In this document: one piece after another, positions 41,570 to 50,962 of the stretch
How positions within the stretch are numbered: position 1 is the stretch's first letter
Layout of the letters: every line of letters begins with the position of its first letter
Source of the DNA: Desmospora profundinema
GTDB lineage: Bacteria > Bacillota > Bacilli > Thermoactinomycetales > DSM-45169
DNA: 64,000 nt
Reading direction: 5' to 3'
Assembly (NCBI RefSeq): GCF_031454155.1
Contig: NZ_JAVDQG010000001.1
Coordinates: forward strand, 310,001-374,000
Notes under the pieces: generated by a model
Database searches by the model: none
The model's input: the letters and a program-made list of their open reading frames with translations, nothing else
Told to the model about the DNA's origin: nothing
Translations under genes and position numbers: made by a program

Positions 41570-42906
41570 GACCCGTTCTTGGAATATTGGCGAAGAAGCC
41601 AATCCTTCCAGGCGAAAAAGTGATGGACGTTTTTGTGGGAGACGCTGTCTGCCCGAAGGCGGACATGGTAATGAAAGCCGGGAGCATAATGGATCCGGTG
41701 GGTTTCCAGCAGTTTTAAAACCACCCGGATATCTTCATATAACCTGCCGTTGCAATAGTCATCCACGGGCCAACCGCCGATTTGTCGGATGGCTTCCCGC
41801 CGGTATATTCGCGGTCCGATCGGGGCCAGATCGTCCAAGTATTGGTCCAGGGATTGGATCGGGGCCCCTTTTCTTTGGTGTCGGCAGGTGAAGCGGCCGG
41901 TAGATTCTTCATGCCAGTAAATACGATCCCCGTAAAGAAGAGCCACTTTCTCCGACAGCCCGCGAGACGAGCGAACCACCCAATCAAGTGCCTCGGGGCC
42001 CAGCCAGTCATCCGCATCCAGCTCAAACAACCATTCTCCTCGCGCCTCTTGCCAGGCTTCGTTAAGACAATGAACTTTACCCCGATTAACGGGGCGGGAC
42101 AACCAGCGGATCCGGGGATCGTTAAACCTTCGGACTTCTTCTGCTGTCCCGTCTGTGGACCCGTCATCGATCACAATTAGTTCAAAGTCGGGAATGGTTT
42201 GGTAGAGAACAGAGGTCAATGCCCAAGGGATCGTTTGAGCCCCGTTATAGACGGACAGCAGAAAGGAGACCAATGGTGGTCCGGTCGGCGATGGAAAGAG
42301 AGGGCGCCCCTGTTCCAACCCGGCCAAAAAGCGGTCGATCCACATTTGTTTTTGCCGTTCCCAAGGAGATTCCTCCCGGCGGGGAGAATGAACGTCAAGG
42401 GTCAACACCTTTTTCTCGGAAGAAGGAAGAGTGGACCAACGAAAATGATCCGCCGCCTCAGGGAAGGGCCAATCTTTTTTTGACGGCCACCCTCCTTGAC
42501 CCTGTAAACGGGATCGGTTCCAACAGTAGAGAAGGGACCCGTTCTTACTCTCTACGCGAATCCCGGTAAGAGCGGGGTTGAATGGTATCATCTGTTTTAA
42601 CTCTTTCAAGGCGGTTGTGAAAACGAGAGGATCCACCCTATTGGTTGAAACGGAACAGACCCAGCAGGATGATAGCCGGCTGAGGGCGCGGTTCATGGCG
42701 TCTCCCCAATGGTTGCCGCTAACCGTGATTTCCCGGATCCCTTTAGCCAGTCCGAGGTTCTTGGGGAGGGGAGATCCGGAGGCGGACCCCATTAAGACGG
42801 CGATCTCCGGAACCCGTTCCTGATCCATCCACCGATGAGCATTCGTGTGCATCATCTGCCGAAGTTGCAAAATTGAACCGTCATGACGCCATATTACCCC
42901 AATCAA
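41566..42906 (-). CDS. Family 2 glycosyltransferase with an N-terminal extension
   Basis: About 446 residues. Residues 1-205 are an extension without recognised motifs. The GT2 domain follows: VSFLLSVYNGAQTIPWALTSVL, VIDDGSTDGTAEEV, ELDADDW (DXD) and later LYEDIRVVLKLLETH. It should transfer a sugar during glycan assembly. The TTG at 42906 has GAGGTG 6 bases upstream; GTG at 42915 is in frame. Its 3' end meets the DUF2642 gene tail to tail. Confidence 0.82.
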   Translation of the reverse strand: MIGVIWRHDGSILQLRQMMHTNAHRWMDQERVPEIAVLMGSASGSPLPKNLGLAKGIREITVSGNHWGDAMNRALSRLSSCWVCSVSTNRVDPLVFTTALKELKQMIPFNPALTGIRVESKNGSLLYCWNRSRLQGQGGWPSKKDWPFPEAADHFRWSTLPSSEKKVLTLDVHSPRREESPWERQKQMWIDRFLAGLEQGRPLFPSPTGPPLVSFLLSVYNGAQTIPWALTSVLYQTIPDFELIVIDDGSTDGTAEEVRRFNDPRIRWLSRPVNRGKVHCLNEAWQEARGEWLFELDADDWLGPEALDWVVRSSRGLSEKVALLYGDRIYWHEESTGRFTCRHQRKGAPIQSLDQYLDDLAPIGPRIYRREAIRQIGGWPVDDYCNGRLYEDIRVVLKLLETHRIHYAPGFHYHVRLRADSVSHKNVHHFFAWKDWLLRQYSKNGS

Positions 42907-42977
42907 CGCAAGCACCTCTATTCCAGGATGGCTGACCCGTTTATCCCTTCCTTAATTGTATGAAAGGGGATGGAGAA

Positions 42978-43112
42978 GGTTACTTCCGATACGGTCTCAT
43001 TATCGGAAGTAACCCGTTCCTGCTCATCACGAAAAATCATCTCGATTTTCGAGATGATTGTAGAAGGGTTTTAATAGGGTGCCCCATCTGTATTCCGGAT
43101 GGGTGTTTCGTC
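42978..43112. repeat. Cluster of three hairpins in a 348-base gap
   Basis: Hairpin 1: GGTTACTTCCGAT with ATCGGAAGTAACC (42978-43014). Hairpin 2: ATCATCTCGA with TCGAGATGAT (43036-43058). Hairpin 3: CCCATC with GATGGG (about 43084-43105). The gap separates the GT2 gene from the TPM gene, which are transcribed in opposite directions. A TATAAT (43216-43221) is a likely -10 for the TPM gene; a -35 is unclear. No other gene is seen. Confidence 0.65.
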
Positions 43113-43254
43113 GTAAATTACCCCTCTTCAGTTGTTCGCAACAGTCAAACAACTCGTCCGCTGAATGGCTTTCTATCAATTATGAAATATTTTACCATAT
43201 GCTCTTTTAATCTATTATAATAGGAAAGGGAGTCATCTCAAAGGGGGATTATTC

Positions 43255-45777
43255 ATGAAGCTTCGACCGATCATCGTATTGTCTTTCGTGATATTATTCA
43301 TTGTTTTTACTACCGTACAGACAGGTTATGCCGCGTTAAAAGATGAACGGATCGTGGATGGGGGGGATTTTTTTACTGCCGAGGAAGAACAGAGGCTGCA
43401 TGAGTTGTTCGACAACCAGTCCATCGATTTTTTTCTTGAAACAATCCCCGGCTTAAACGGGCGCAAGATCGCCGATTATGCCGATGACGCTTTGAAGCCG
43501 CTGCCTACCGAATCAGTCCTGATCCTGCTTGCTGAAGAGGAACGGGAAGTGTACATATGGACCGTCAGCGAAAAAATCGATGAGGCGCTGGTGGCACATG
43601 CGGGGGAAAACCCTTATGAAAAAATCATAGAGTCCACCTTCATCCCGCTGGCGCAAGAGGGTGATTTCATCGGGGGCATCGAGGCGGTGGTGAAAGAGGT
43701 AGGGGAGGCGGTCGATGAAGCTGCTTCGGCACCTGCCCCCTCACCGGCGACAACAGAGGAAAGGGCGGTTGCCGCTGATCCGGAGTACCATCCAGCGGAG
43801 GCTGTCCTTGCCCTTATGATTCTTACCTTCCCGATCTGGGTTGTCGTCGGTTATCAATGGTACCGCATTGCCAAAGAGCGCCGCCGCTTCCAGCAGCTCT
43901 GTGATGAATGGAAAGTCTTTGAACGGTCCTTGTACGCCCCTTTTAATGAAGTGGACGACCGAGTGCGACTAAGCAAAGGAAAAACGGCGGAAACATGGAT
44001 CGAAATCCGTGACCGGCTGGGATCTTTGATTGAAGAAACGAAAGCATATCGAGGTACCCTCCATTATCCCATTCGTCCGTTTAAAGGAAAGCAGATAAAT
44101 CAGATGCTGATGGATATCCATTTCCGGGTTGAAGAGGCGAAAGAGGATTTAGCCGATCTAGAGTCGAAAATCAACGATTTGCGAGAAACGGAAAAGGCGG
44201 TTACCGCTGATTTACAACATGAAAGAGACCGGTTGGATTCTGTTTATAAACACTTGGTATCCTGGCAAACGGAAAAAGGGTGGCCGCTTTCACAGTTGGA
44301 AAGTCGTTACGAGGAAGCAAAAACCCGATTGGAACAGGCCGAGTCATTTGATCATTCACTTGATTATCTGTCAGCTGCCAGGAATACAGAAGAAGCGAGG
44401 GAACAAATCAATCAGCTGTTAAAAGAGACAGACACCATCAAGGAGCGGGAAGAAGCGGTTGATTTACTGGATGAAACATTGCGAAAGAGCCGGTCTCAAG
44501 TCGAAGAACAGGTGAAAAGAGAGCGGCTGCTACTCGTAGATGCCAATCCGTATGAACCGTTGCAATCAGCAGAAAGCCTGATATCGAATATCCGCCAATT
44601 GTTTATTCAAGGGGATGTGGCCGGATTTAAGAAACAGTATACCGCATTTTTGCAGCTCCTTGAAAATGGACAGCAAGAGGTGGACCAGTTGGTGAAGCTG
44701 CGGGATGAAACGATTAAAGAGGTGGAAAAAATTCGTTCATCCCTCCCGGGACAGGATAAACTGGATCCGTCTTTTCACGAGCAGCTCGATCGGTTGCAAC
44801 AGCGGTTTACCGCCTCTCATTGGGAAGATCTCCCTGACCGATTTGAAAGGGTCAAGCGGGCGAGTCTTCAAATCGAAGAACAATTGTTTCAGGTGGAAGG
44901 CGATCTCGCCCATGAGGTACAGCAGTATCATCGCGCCGGAAATCGGATGGCGGAGATCAAGCAGCTGCACCGACAGGTTGAACAGGATTACAGAGACTGC
45001 TTCGGCCGATATGATCATCTGCAGGAACAGTCGACCCGCATACAAAAAACGGTGCGACAAGCGGCAGAACAAGTGGATCGACTCATCCAGAAGATGAACG
45101 AGGAACGCCTGTCCGTCGAATCCATCACCCATACGATGGAAAGAATTCAGGAACAGCTGCGTTTCATCGAAAGTCGATGGAGTCAATCCCCATTGGATCT
45201 GAATGATCTTGAACACGTCGAGGAACAGGTCAGGCAGGATATCGATCATGTGAGGCAGGAAGTGGAGAAGCGGTTGCAGCAAAAGAAACAAGTCACCGCA
45301 GATCTGAATAAATTGCAGCAGCACTTTCGCAATACGGAAAGGAAATTGTCCGGCAGCTTCACGGCAAATAGTTACCGTCGCGATTTTCAGCGGTTGGTGG
45401 AAACTGTCCAAACATCCATGAATCGTGGTTTGTTTGATCAAGCAGAGTCTGACATTCGTATCGGTTACGATACGATCAGAGAGATGGAGAGGGAGTATCG
45501 GGAAACCCAACGTCAGCAACAACATCATCAACCTTATACAGGCGGCCACCATATAAGGAGCGGGGTTTCCGCCTCTTTACGAAACCTCTCAAGCGGAGGT
45601 GGAATTGCCTCCAATAAGAGCAAGGGGGGCGGTTTGCACCGAGGGGGAGCCTCTAAACGTTCCGGTTCAGGAAAATCGGCGAAACCCAAAGGGGGCGGTT
45701 CGAGCTGGGGAGGATCCTCGAAGCGTTCCAGTTCGGGACGATCCTCCAAACCTAAAGGGGGCGGAGCAAAATGGTAA
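43255..45777 (+). CDS. TPM-domain membrane protein with long coiled coil and GGG/Lys/Ser tail
   Basis: 840 residues. A signal peptide (1-27, ending TGYA-A) is followed by a TPM domain (about 28-155: GDFFTAEEEQRL, VLILLAEEEREVYIW, EGDFIGGIEAVVKEV), a membrane segment near 182-205, a coiled-coil region (about 230-770), and a tail with repeated KPKGGG, KRSGSG and SKGGG (about 775-840). The TPM domain resembles YgcG-type proteins. Location is membrane with the TPM domain outside. AAAGGGGG precedes the ATG. It converges on pspA through a shared terminator, so a role in envelope stress is plausible. Confidence 0.8.
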   Translation: MKLRPIIVLSFVILFIVFTTVQTGYAALKDERIVDGGDFFTAEEEQRLHELFDNQSIDFFLETIPGLNGRKIADYADDALKPLPTESVLILLAEEEREVYIWTVSEKIDEALVAHAGENPYEKIIESTFIPLAQEGDFIGGIEAVVKEVGEAVDEAASAPAPSPATTEERAVAADPEYHPAEAVLALMILTFPIWVVVGYQWYRIAKERRRFQQLCDEWKVFERSLYAPFNEVDDRVRLSKGKTAETWIEIRDRLGSLIEETKAYRGTLHYPIRPFKGKQINQMLMDIHFRVEEAKEDLADLESKINDLRETEKAVTADLQHERDRLDSVYKHLVSWQTEKGWPLSQLESRYEEAKTRLEQAESFDHSLDYLSAARNTEEAREQINQLLKETDTIKEREEAVDLLDETLRKSRSQVEEQVKRERLLLVDANPYEPLQSAESLISNIRQLFIQGDVAGFKKQYTAFLQLLENGQQEVDQLVKLRDETIKEVEKIRSSLPGQDKLDPSFHEQLDRLQQRFTASHWEDLPDRFERVKRASLQIEEQLFQVEGDLAHEVQQYHRAGNRMAEIKQLHRQVEQDYRDCFGRYDHLQEQSTRIQKTVRQAAEQVDRLIQKMNEERLSVESITHTMERIQEQLRFIESRWSQSPLDLNDLEHVEEQVRQDIDHVRQEVEKRLQQKKQVTADLNKLQQHFRNTERKLSGSFTANSYRRDFQRLVETVQTSMNRGLFDQAESDIRIGYDTIREMEREYRETQRQQQHHQPYTGGHHIRSGVSASLRNLSSGGGIASNKSKGGGLHRGGASKRSGSGKSAKPKGGGSSWGGSSKRSSSGRSSKPKGGGAKW

Positions 45778-45811
45778 AAAAACAGAGGTGCGAGTAGCAC
45801 CTCTGTTTTTT
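45777..45811. terminator. Bidirectional terminator between the TPM gene and pspA
   Basis: AAAAAACAGAGGTGC pairs with GCACCTCTGTTTTTT around GAGTA. A-run and T-run on either side fit termination in both directions. Confidence 0.93.
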
Positions 45812-45824
45812 GTTAAAAGGGTCT

Positions 45825-46493
45825 TTATTTGTTTAGCTTTGCTTTTAACGCTTCCAGCTCATCGTCCACTTTGTTAGAAGTGGAGAGATTGGCCAGTTCG
45901 TCGTCCAGAGAGCGGTTGGATCCGCGCATTTCCTCTGAAGTTTCGGCTTCCGCTTCATATTTCATTACCTTTTCTTCCATCCTCTCAAAACCCTGACGGG
46001 CACTGTCATGGTTGATATCGGAAAGCGTCCGATTCACTTTCGTTCTTGCTTTTGCACTGGTTGCCCGTGCTTTTAGCGCGTCTTTTTTCATTTTCATCTC
46101 TTGATATTCATCTTTCATTTCTCTCAACTTATCACGGAGTTCTTGAGACAATTTTCGGGCTTCTTCATAGGAATCGTGCAAAGAATCCGCTTGTTGTTGA
46201 TGCTTTTGCTTATCTTCCAACACCCTGCGTGCCAAATCTTCATCGCCGGATTGGAGTGCGTGCAGGGCTTGCTGCTCCCGTTTTTCAACAAACGCTTGAG
46301 CCTCCCGCAGCTTTTTCTCCAGCATTTTCTCGTTGGTAACCTGACTGGCCACGGCCGCTTCCACTTCCGATATGTCTTTCCCCATATCGATCAGATACTG
46401 ATCCAACATTTTTACCGGGTCTTCCGCCTTATCCAGCATCGCGTTTAATTCGGATGAGACCAGTGTTCGAACACGTTTGAACAAACGAAACAT
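45825..46493 (-). CDS. pspA: PspA/IM30 family protein
   Basis: 222 residues, the family length. It opens MFRLFKRVRTLVSSELNAMLDKAEDPVKMLDQYL, which is the amphipathic membrane-binding start and first conserved segment of PspA/LiaH proteins, and continues as a coiled coil with RALxDKQ-like blocks. PspA assembles into rods at stressed membranes. It sits tail to tail with the TPM gene, a partnership seen elsewhere. AAGGGGG precedes the ATG. Confidence 0.93.
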   Translation of the reverse strand: MFRLFKRVRTLVSSELNAMLDKAEDPVKMLDQYLIDMGKDISEVEAAVASQVTNEKMLEKKLREAQAFVEKREQQALHALQSGDEDLARRVLEDKQKHQQQADSLHDSYEEARKLSQELRDKLREMKDEYQEMKMKKDALKARATSAKARTKVNRTLSDINHDSARQGFERMEEKVMKYEAEAETSEEMRGSNRSLDDELANLSTSNKVDDELEALKAKLNK

Positions 46494-46699
46494 GGAAAAT
46501 ACCCCCTTGTTCAGATCTTTTTTAGTGTAACATAGTTGATTTCATTTGGGCTGACGTTTGGTCACTCCCGCAAGCTTTGCGGGCAAATGTTGACTTTTCA
46601 GGTGGGGAGAGGCGGTCTATGATCGTAAAATCCGTTTTAAAGAATAGGATGGTTAGAGGCGGAGTTCATGAAAGAGGTCCGCCGGGAAGGAGGAGGCAT

Positions 46700-48166
46700 A
46701 TGCCTCTTTTTACCCCTCCACTGTTACCGCCTGAGGAGATGGTTCGGATCATTCGAACCGGCCTTCCCCCATCCATCCGTCCTCAGACCGTCCTAATCGC
46801 CGGTGCTGGGATGGCAGGGCTGGTTTCCGCCTCCTTGCTGAAGGAAGCCGGTCATCGCGTTATCCTTCTCGAGGCATCTAATCGAGTGGGGGGACGGATC
46901 TATACGATACGCACTCCTTTTTCCGATGGTCTCACCTTTGAGGCGGGGGCGATGCGGATCCCGGACATTCACTATCTAGTTTGGGAATATATCAGGAAGT
47001 TCCGCTTGCCTGTCAACCGTTTTATCATCACGACCCCATCGGATCGAATCTATGTGAACGGCGTGTTAACCCGTCGAAGGTTCTACGAGCAAAATCCCCG
47101 GATCCTTCGATTTCCCCTGCGTCCAGATGAGGGGGATCAAACCGCTACCCAGTTGTTCCATTCCACGGTGCGACAGATTGTGGAAGGATTTTACGGAAGG
47201 CCCGGCTGGCAGATGGAACTGCTGCGAACGCTGGAGCCGTGTTCGGTCCAGGATGTCTTTCAATGGCCTCCTTTTGGGAGACCCTTGTCCCAAGGGGCAA
47301 TCGATATGATCAAGGTGATGTTGGATACAAGCGGTATGATGGAGCTCTCCTTTTTAGATGTGGCACGTTTCCTATTGGTCCTAACCGATCCAACCATCCG
47401 TTTCTATGAAATCTCAGGAGGAATGGATCGCTTGCCTGCCGCTTTCCTGCCGCAGTTGCAAGAGGATCTTTTGTTGGAACGAAAGATTACAGGCATTCTC
47501 CCGCAGAAAGACCAGGTAACTGTCGAAGGGGTTTGCACGAAAACGGGGGAGCGTTTTCACATGACGGGGGACCGTCTGATCGTTACGCTTCCGTTTTCGG
47601 TGCTCCGCCTGGTGGAAGTGATCCCGCTTACGTCTTTCTCCTATCAAAAACGAAAAGCGATTCGAGAACTCCACTATGCGGCTGCAACCAAAGTGGGGAT
47701 AGAATTCACCGATCGTTTCTGGGAGGAAAATGGAGAGAGGGGAGGCAGTACCACAACGGATTTGCCGATCCGTTTCACTTTCTATCCCAGCGATGCCGAC
47801 CCTGTCGATCCGGCAGTCATTACGGCCAGCTATACGTGGGCGGACGAATCCCTGACCTGGACCCCTCTGGAAACCCCGGAAGCCACTCGGGTGGCATTGC
47901 GAAATATGGCTGCGATTTATGGGCCTGTGGTATACGAAAAATATCGGCGAGGAATTTCCTACAACTGGTCTCGGTCTCCTTACGCTGCTGGAGGATTCTC
48001 TATTTTTAAGCCCGGACAGGAAGCGGAATTGTCCCATGCGATCTCCGCTCCTGAAGGGAGGGTCCATTTCGCCGGTGAGCACACTTCCCAAGCACGTATG
48101 TGGATTGAGGGGGCGATCCAGTCGGGAATCCGGGTCGCAAAGGAGGTCCATGACTGCAATCAGTAA
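46700..48166 (+). CDS. Flavin monoamine oxidase family protein
   Basis: 488 residues. The FAD-binding [24 protein letters not shown] and [12 protein letters not shown] are at about 30-65, [10 protein letters not shown] follows near 80, and the C-terminal FAD segment is [21 protein letters not shown]. This fits the L-amino acid/monoamine oxidase family. The substrate is unknown. The ATG at 46700 has GGAGGAGG upstream; an in-frame ATG at 46619 also has a purine-rich site and would add 27 residues. Confidence 0.85.
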   Translation: MPLFTPPLLPPEEMVRIIRTGLPPSIRPQTVLIAGAGMAGLVSASLLKEAGHRVILLEASNRVGGRIYTIRTPFSDGLTFEAGAMRIPDIHYLVWEYIRKFRLPVNRFIITTPSDRIYVNGVLTRRRFYEQNPRILRFPLRPDEGDQTATQLFHSTVRQIVEGFYGRPGWQMELLRTLEPCSVQDVFQWPPFGRPLSQGAIDMIKVMLDTSGMMELSFLDVARFLLVLTDPTIRFYEISGGMDRLPAAFLPQLQEDLLLERKITGILPQKDQVTVEGVCTKTGERFHMTGDRLIVTLPFSVLRLVEVIPLTSFSYQKRKAIRELHYAAATKVGIEFTDRFWEENGERGGSTTTDLPIRFTFYPSDADPVDPAVITASYTWADESLTWTPLETPEATRVALRNMAAIYGPVVYEKYRRGISYNWSRSPYAAGGFSIFKPGQEAELSHAISAPEGRVHFAGEHTSQARMWIEGAIQSGIRVAKEVHDCNQ

Positions 48167-48188
48167 TCCGAGAGTTTCAGCAGTAATC

Positions 48189-48213
48189 AAAAGGCGCCAT
48201 AGGCGCTTTTTTT
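48189..48213 (+). terminator. Terminator after the amine oxidase gene
   Basis: AAAAGGCGC pairs with GCGCTTTT with one bulged G, loop CATAG, followed by TTTTTTT. Confidence 0.75.
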
Positions 48214-48321
48214 ACGTACAAAAGCAAACGTGAACGATGAAAGAGGAGGGAGCAGGAGTTTGGATAAAATTTCTTCACAAGGACAACTTAGGAAATAGAC
48301 CAGCGAAATGGAGAGAAATCG

Positions 48322-49866
48322 ATGGACTTTTTCAAGAAGATCTTTCGCAGCCATTCCCGTTCCCAACACAATCCGGACGTAGAGAGCCATGAAGAAGTGC
48401 GGATGGTTTCCTCTTCTGTCGAAGACAACTTGGCCTATATCCGGGAATCCCTATTCCACACGGAGGATCTGAAAACCCGCCAACTCTCCTATCACGGACG
48501 CAGCGGCGCATTGGTCTATCTGAACACAATGGCGGACTTTGCCAAGATTCAGGACGGAATTCTCAAACCGATGGCGTTGAACGAGGGAAAAAAGCCCCTG
48601 GAGGAAGTGATCGCCTCCCCTCAAGTGGAGACGGAGGAAGAATTGGACCCTGCCGTGGAACAGTTGCTCCACGGTCATATCATTCTCTTGTTCGAAGGAT
48701 TGAAGGAATGCTATGTCGCTCAGGCCCATGCCATCCATCGGCGGCCGGTATCCGAACCGGACACTGAAAAGGTACTGCGGGGTCCTCACGAAGGATTTGT
48801 GGAGAATCTGCTGGTCAATCTTCACTTGGTTCGCAAACGGCTGGACAATCAACAGCTGAAAGTTCGCTATTTTACGGTGGGGAGAAAAAACAAAGCCAAG
48901 TTGGCCGTTCTGTATATACATGATTTAGCAAACCCCGAAGTGGTGGAAGAGGTGGAACAACGACTGCAATTCATCCGGGCCGATTCGGTTCTGTCTCCCG
49001 GTTATGTACAGGAATACCTGGAGGGGAAGGTGTACTCGCCTTTTCCCCAGATGTTGAGCACCGAGCGGCCGGATCGGGTGATGGGAAATATCATGGAAGG
49101 CCGCGTCGCCATCATAATGGAGGGAAGCCCCACGGCTTTGATTGTCCCTGTTACGTTCACCGCTTTTTATCAGTCGACGGACGATTACAGCATGAGACCC
49201 ATTATCGGATCATTTTTTCGCTTGATCCGTTTTATCAGTTTTTTCATCTCCATTTTACTGCCCTCGTTTTATATTGCAGTCGTCTCTTTTCACTATGAAG
49301 TGATTCCTTCGGAGCTGGTTTTTCCCATGAAGAGCAGTGTGGAGATCGTTCCTTTTCCCCCCATATTGGAGGCGCTCCTGTTGGAGATTACCGTCGAGCT
49401 GATCCGGGAAGGCGGGATTCGTCTGCCTAGTCCCGTCGGTCAAACCATCGGGATCGTCGGGGGTTTGGTGATCGGGGAGTCGGCGGTACGGGCCGGGCTC
49501 GTATCCAATACGATGGTGATCGTCGTGGCGTTGACCGCCATCGCCTCGTTCGTGGTTCCAACCAACGAGATGGGGGCATCGATTCGAATTCTGCGCTTTC
49601 CCATGATGTTGTTGGCCTCCTTGTTCGGTTTTCTGGGAATCATGTTCGGTTCGTTGCTGCTATTGATTCACTTAACCCGGCTGGAGTCTTTCGGGACACC
49701 CTTTTTCGCCCCGGCCATCCCTTTGCGGCTGCGAGATATGAAAGATACGATCATCCGTCTGGCGATGTGGCAGTTAAATGAGCGGCCTGCAGACGCCAAA
49801 CCGCAGAAATGGAGGCAGGAACACCATTCAAGGGGCTGGAAACGAGATGACCCAGAAGAAAATTAG
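48322..49866 (+). CDS. Spore germination receptor subunit A (GerA family)
   Basis: 514 residues. The N-terminal soluble half contains DLKTRQLSYHGRSGALVYLNTM; the C-terminal half has about five membrane spans, with IEPMEGS-like VAIIMEGSPTALIVPVTF, ELIREGGIRLPSPVGQTIGIVGGLVIGE and VPTNEMG, all GerAA hallmarks. It forms the receptor complex in the inner spore membrane with the B and C subunits. The next gene overlaps by 20 bases. GGAGAG precedes the ATG. Expression is probably forespore-specific (SigG); I could not define the promoter. Confidence 0.93.
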   Translation: MDFFKKIFRSHSRSQHNPDVESHEEVRMVSSSVEDNLAYIRESLFHTEDLKTRQLSYHGRSGALVYLNTMADFAKIQDGILKPMALNEGKKPLEEVIASPQVETEEELDPAVEQLLHGHIILLFEGLKECYVAQAHAIHRRPVSEPDTEKVLRGPHEGFVENLLVNLHLVRKRLDNQQLKVRYFTVGRKNKAKLAVLYIHDLANPEVVEEVEQRLQFIRADSVLSPGYVQEYLEGKVYSPFPQMLSTERPDRVMGNIMEGRVAIIMEGSPTALIVPVTFTAFYQSTDDYSMRPIIGSFFRLIRFISFFISILLPSFYIAVVSFHYEVIPSELVFPMKSSVEIVPFPPILEALLLEITVELIREGGIRLPSPVGQTIGIVGGLVIGESAVRAGLVSNTMVIVVALTAIASFVVPTNEMGASIRILRFPMMLLASLFGFLGIMFGSLLLLIHLTRLESFGTPFFAPAIPLRLRDMKDTIIRLAMWQLNERPADAKPQKWRQEHHSRGWKRDDPEEN

Positions 49867-50962
49867 CATCACCCCAACGCAATTTATGCTTATCGTTCTC
49901 CAGACCCAGGTGGGCGCAGGGATTATCGGTCTCCCGTTTGGTGTACATGCGGAAGCGAAGGGAGACAGTTGGCTTGCCGTCCTGATCGCAGGAGTGATCA
50001 CCCAGCTGCTGATTCTATTGATCTGGACCCTGAATAAGCGTTTTCCTTCCCAATCTATCTATGAGTTTCTTCCTAAGCTGCTGGGGAAGTGGCTGGGGAA
50101 ACTCTTGATTTTGGGATATAGTCTGTTTTTTGTGATGCTCTCCTCTACGGTCATGATCCGCTACTTCGGTGTCGTCCATATCTGGATGCTCCCGGAAACG
50201 CCGCGCTGGGTCATCAACGGTCTTTTGTTCGCCGCCGCCGTCTACCTAGGGATTTCCAACTTGAGACAAATCGCCCGCCTGTATGTGTTTGCTTCTGGAG
50301 TGGTGGCCATTCATATTCTGATCGCAACGCTCACCTACTTTGACCCTTTTACCACGACGAACATCGACTACATCCTTCCTTTGGGGCAGATCGCCGGTCC
50401 GATCAACCTATTGAAAGGGGCGAACCAGAGCTTTTTCGCGATGACGGGATTTGAGACGATGTTAGTGCTTTATCCCTTTGTAGAGGGGAGTCCTGCCGCT
50501 AAGTTGAAAGCGGCCTCTCTGGCCAATTTATGGACGACCCTTATCTATGTATTTATCACCTTTACCGCCCTTGTGGTATTCAGCCCGGTGGAAATGGGGT
50601 TGATTCCTGAGCCGGTCATCTATATGTTGAAAGCCTTTCGGTTTCAGTTGGTGGAACGGCCGGACCTGTATTTTATCTCTCTTTGGGTGGTGTCCATCTT
50701 TACTTCGATGTTCAGCTTTCTCTATCTGGCGATACTGGGGATCACCCGGTTCTTTAATCATCATGTTCACCGAAAGTGGGTACTCTGGGTGGTGCTGCTC
50801 GGCTATGCGATCACCTTTATTCCTTTCGGTCATTTGGATGTAGAAAACCTTAGCGAGGTCGTCGACATCTTGTCCTATATTTTCATCGTAGGAATTCCGC
50901 CCATTTTGCTGATTCTCTCCTATCTGTTCGGCAAACAGGGAGAAAAGGGGGAAGTGAGATGA
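49847..50962 (+). CDS. Spore germination receptor subunit B (GerB family)
   Basis: 371 residues with about ten membrane segments. ITPTQFMLIVLQTQVGAGIIGLPFGVHAEAKGD is the start typical of GerAB permease-like subunits, and the helix-6 region GQIAGPINLLKGANQSFFAMTGFE is conserved in the second B gene. B subunits bind the germinant. Starts inside the end of the A gene; the C gene start overlaps its stop. Confidence 0.92.
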   Translation: MTQKKISITPTQFMLIVLQTQVGAGIIGLPFGVHAEAKGDSWLAVLIAGVITQLLILLIWTLNKRFPSQSIYEFLPKLLGKWLGKLLILGYSLFFVMLSSTVMIRYFGVVHIWMLPETPRWVINGLLFAAAVYLGISNLRQIARLYVFASGVVAIHILIATLTYFDPFTTTNIDYILPLGQIAGPINLLKGANQSFFAMTGFETMLVLYPFVEGSPAAKLKAASLANLWTTLIYVFITFTALVVFSPVEMGLIPEPVIYMLKAFRFQLVERPDLYFISLWVVSIFTSMFSFLYLAILGITRFFNHHVHRKWVLWVVLLGYAITFIPFGHLDVENLSEVVDILSYIFIVGIPPILLILSYLFGKQGEKGEVR

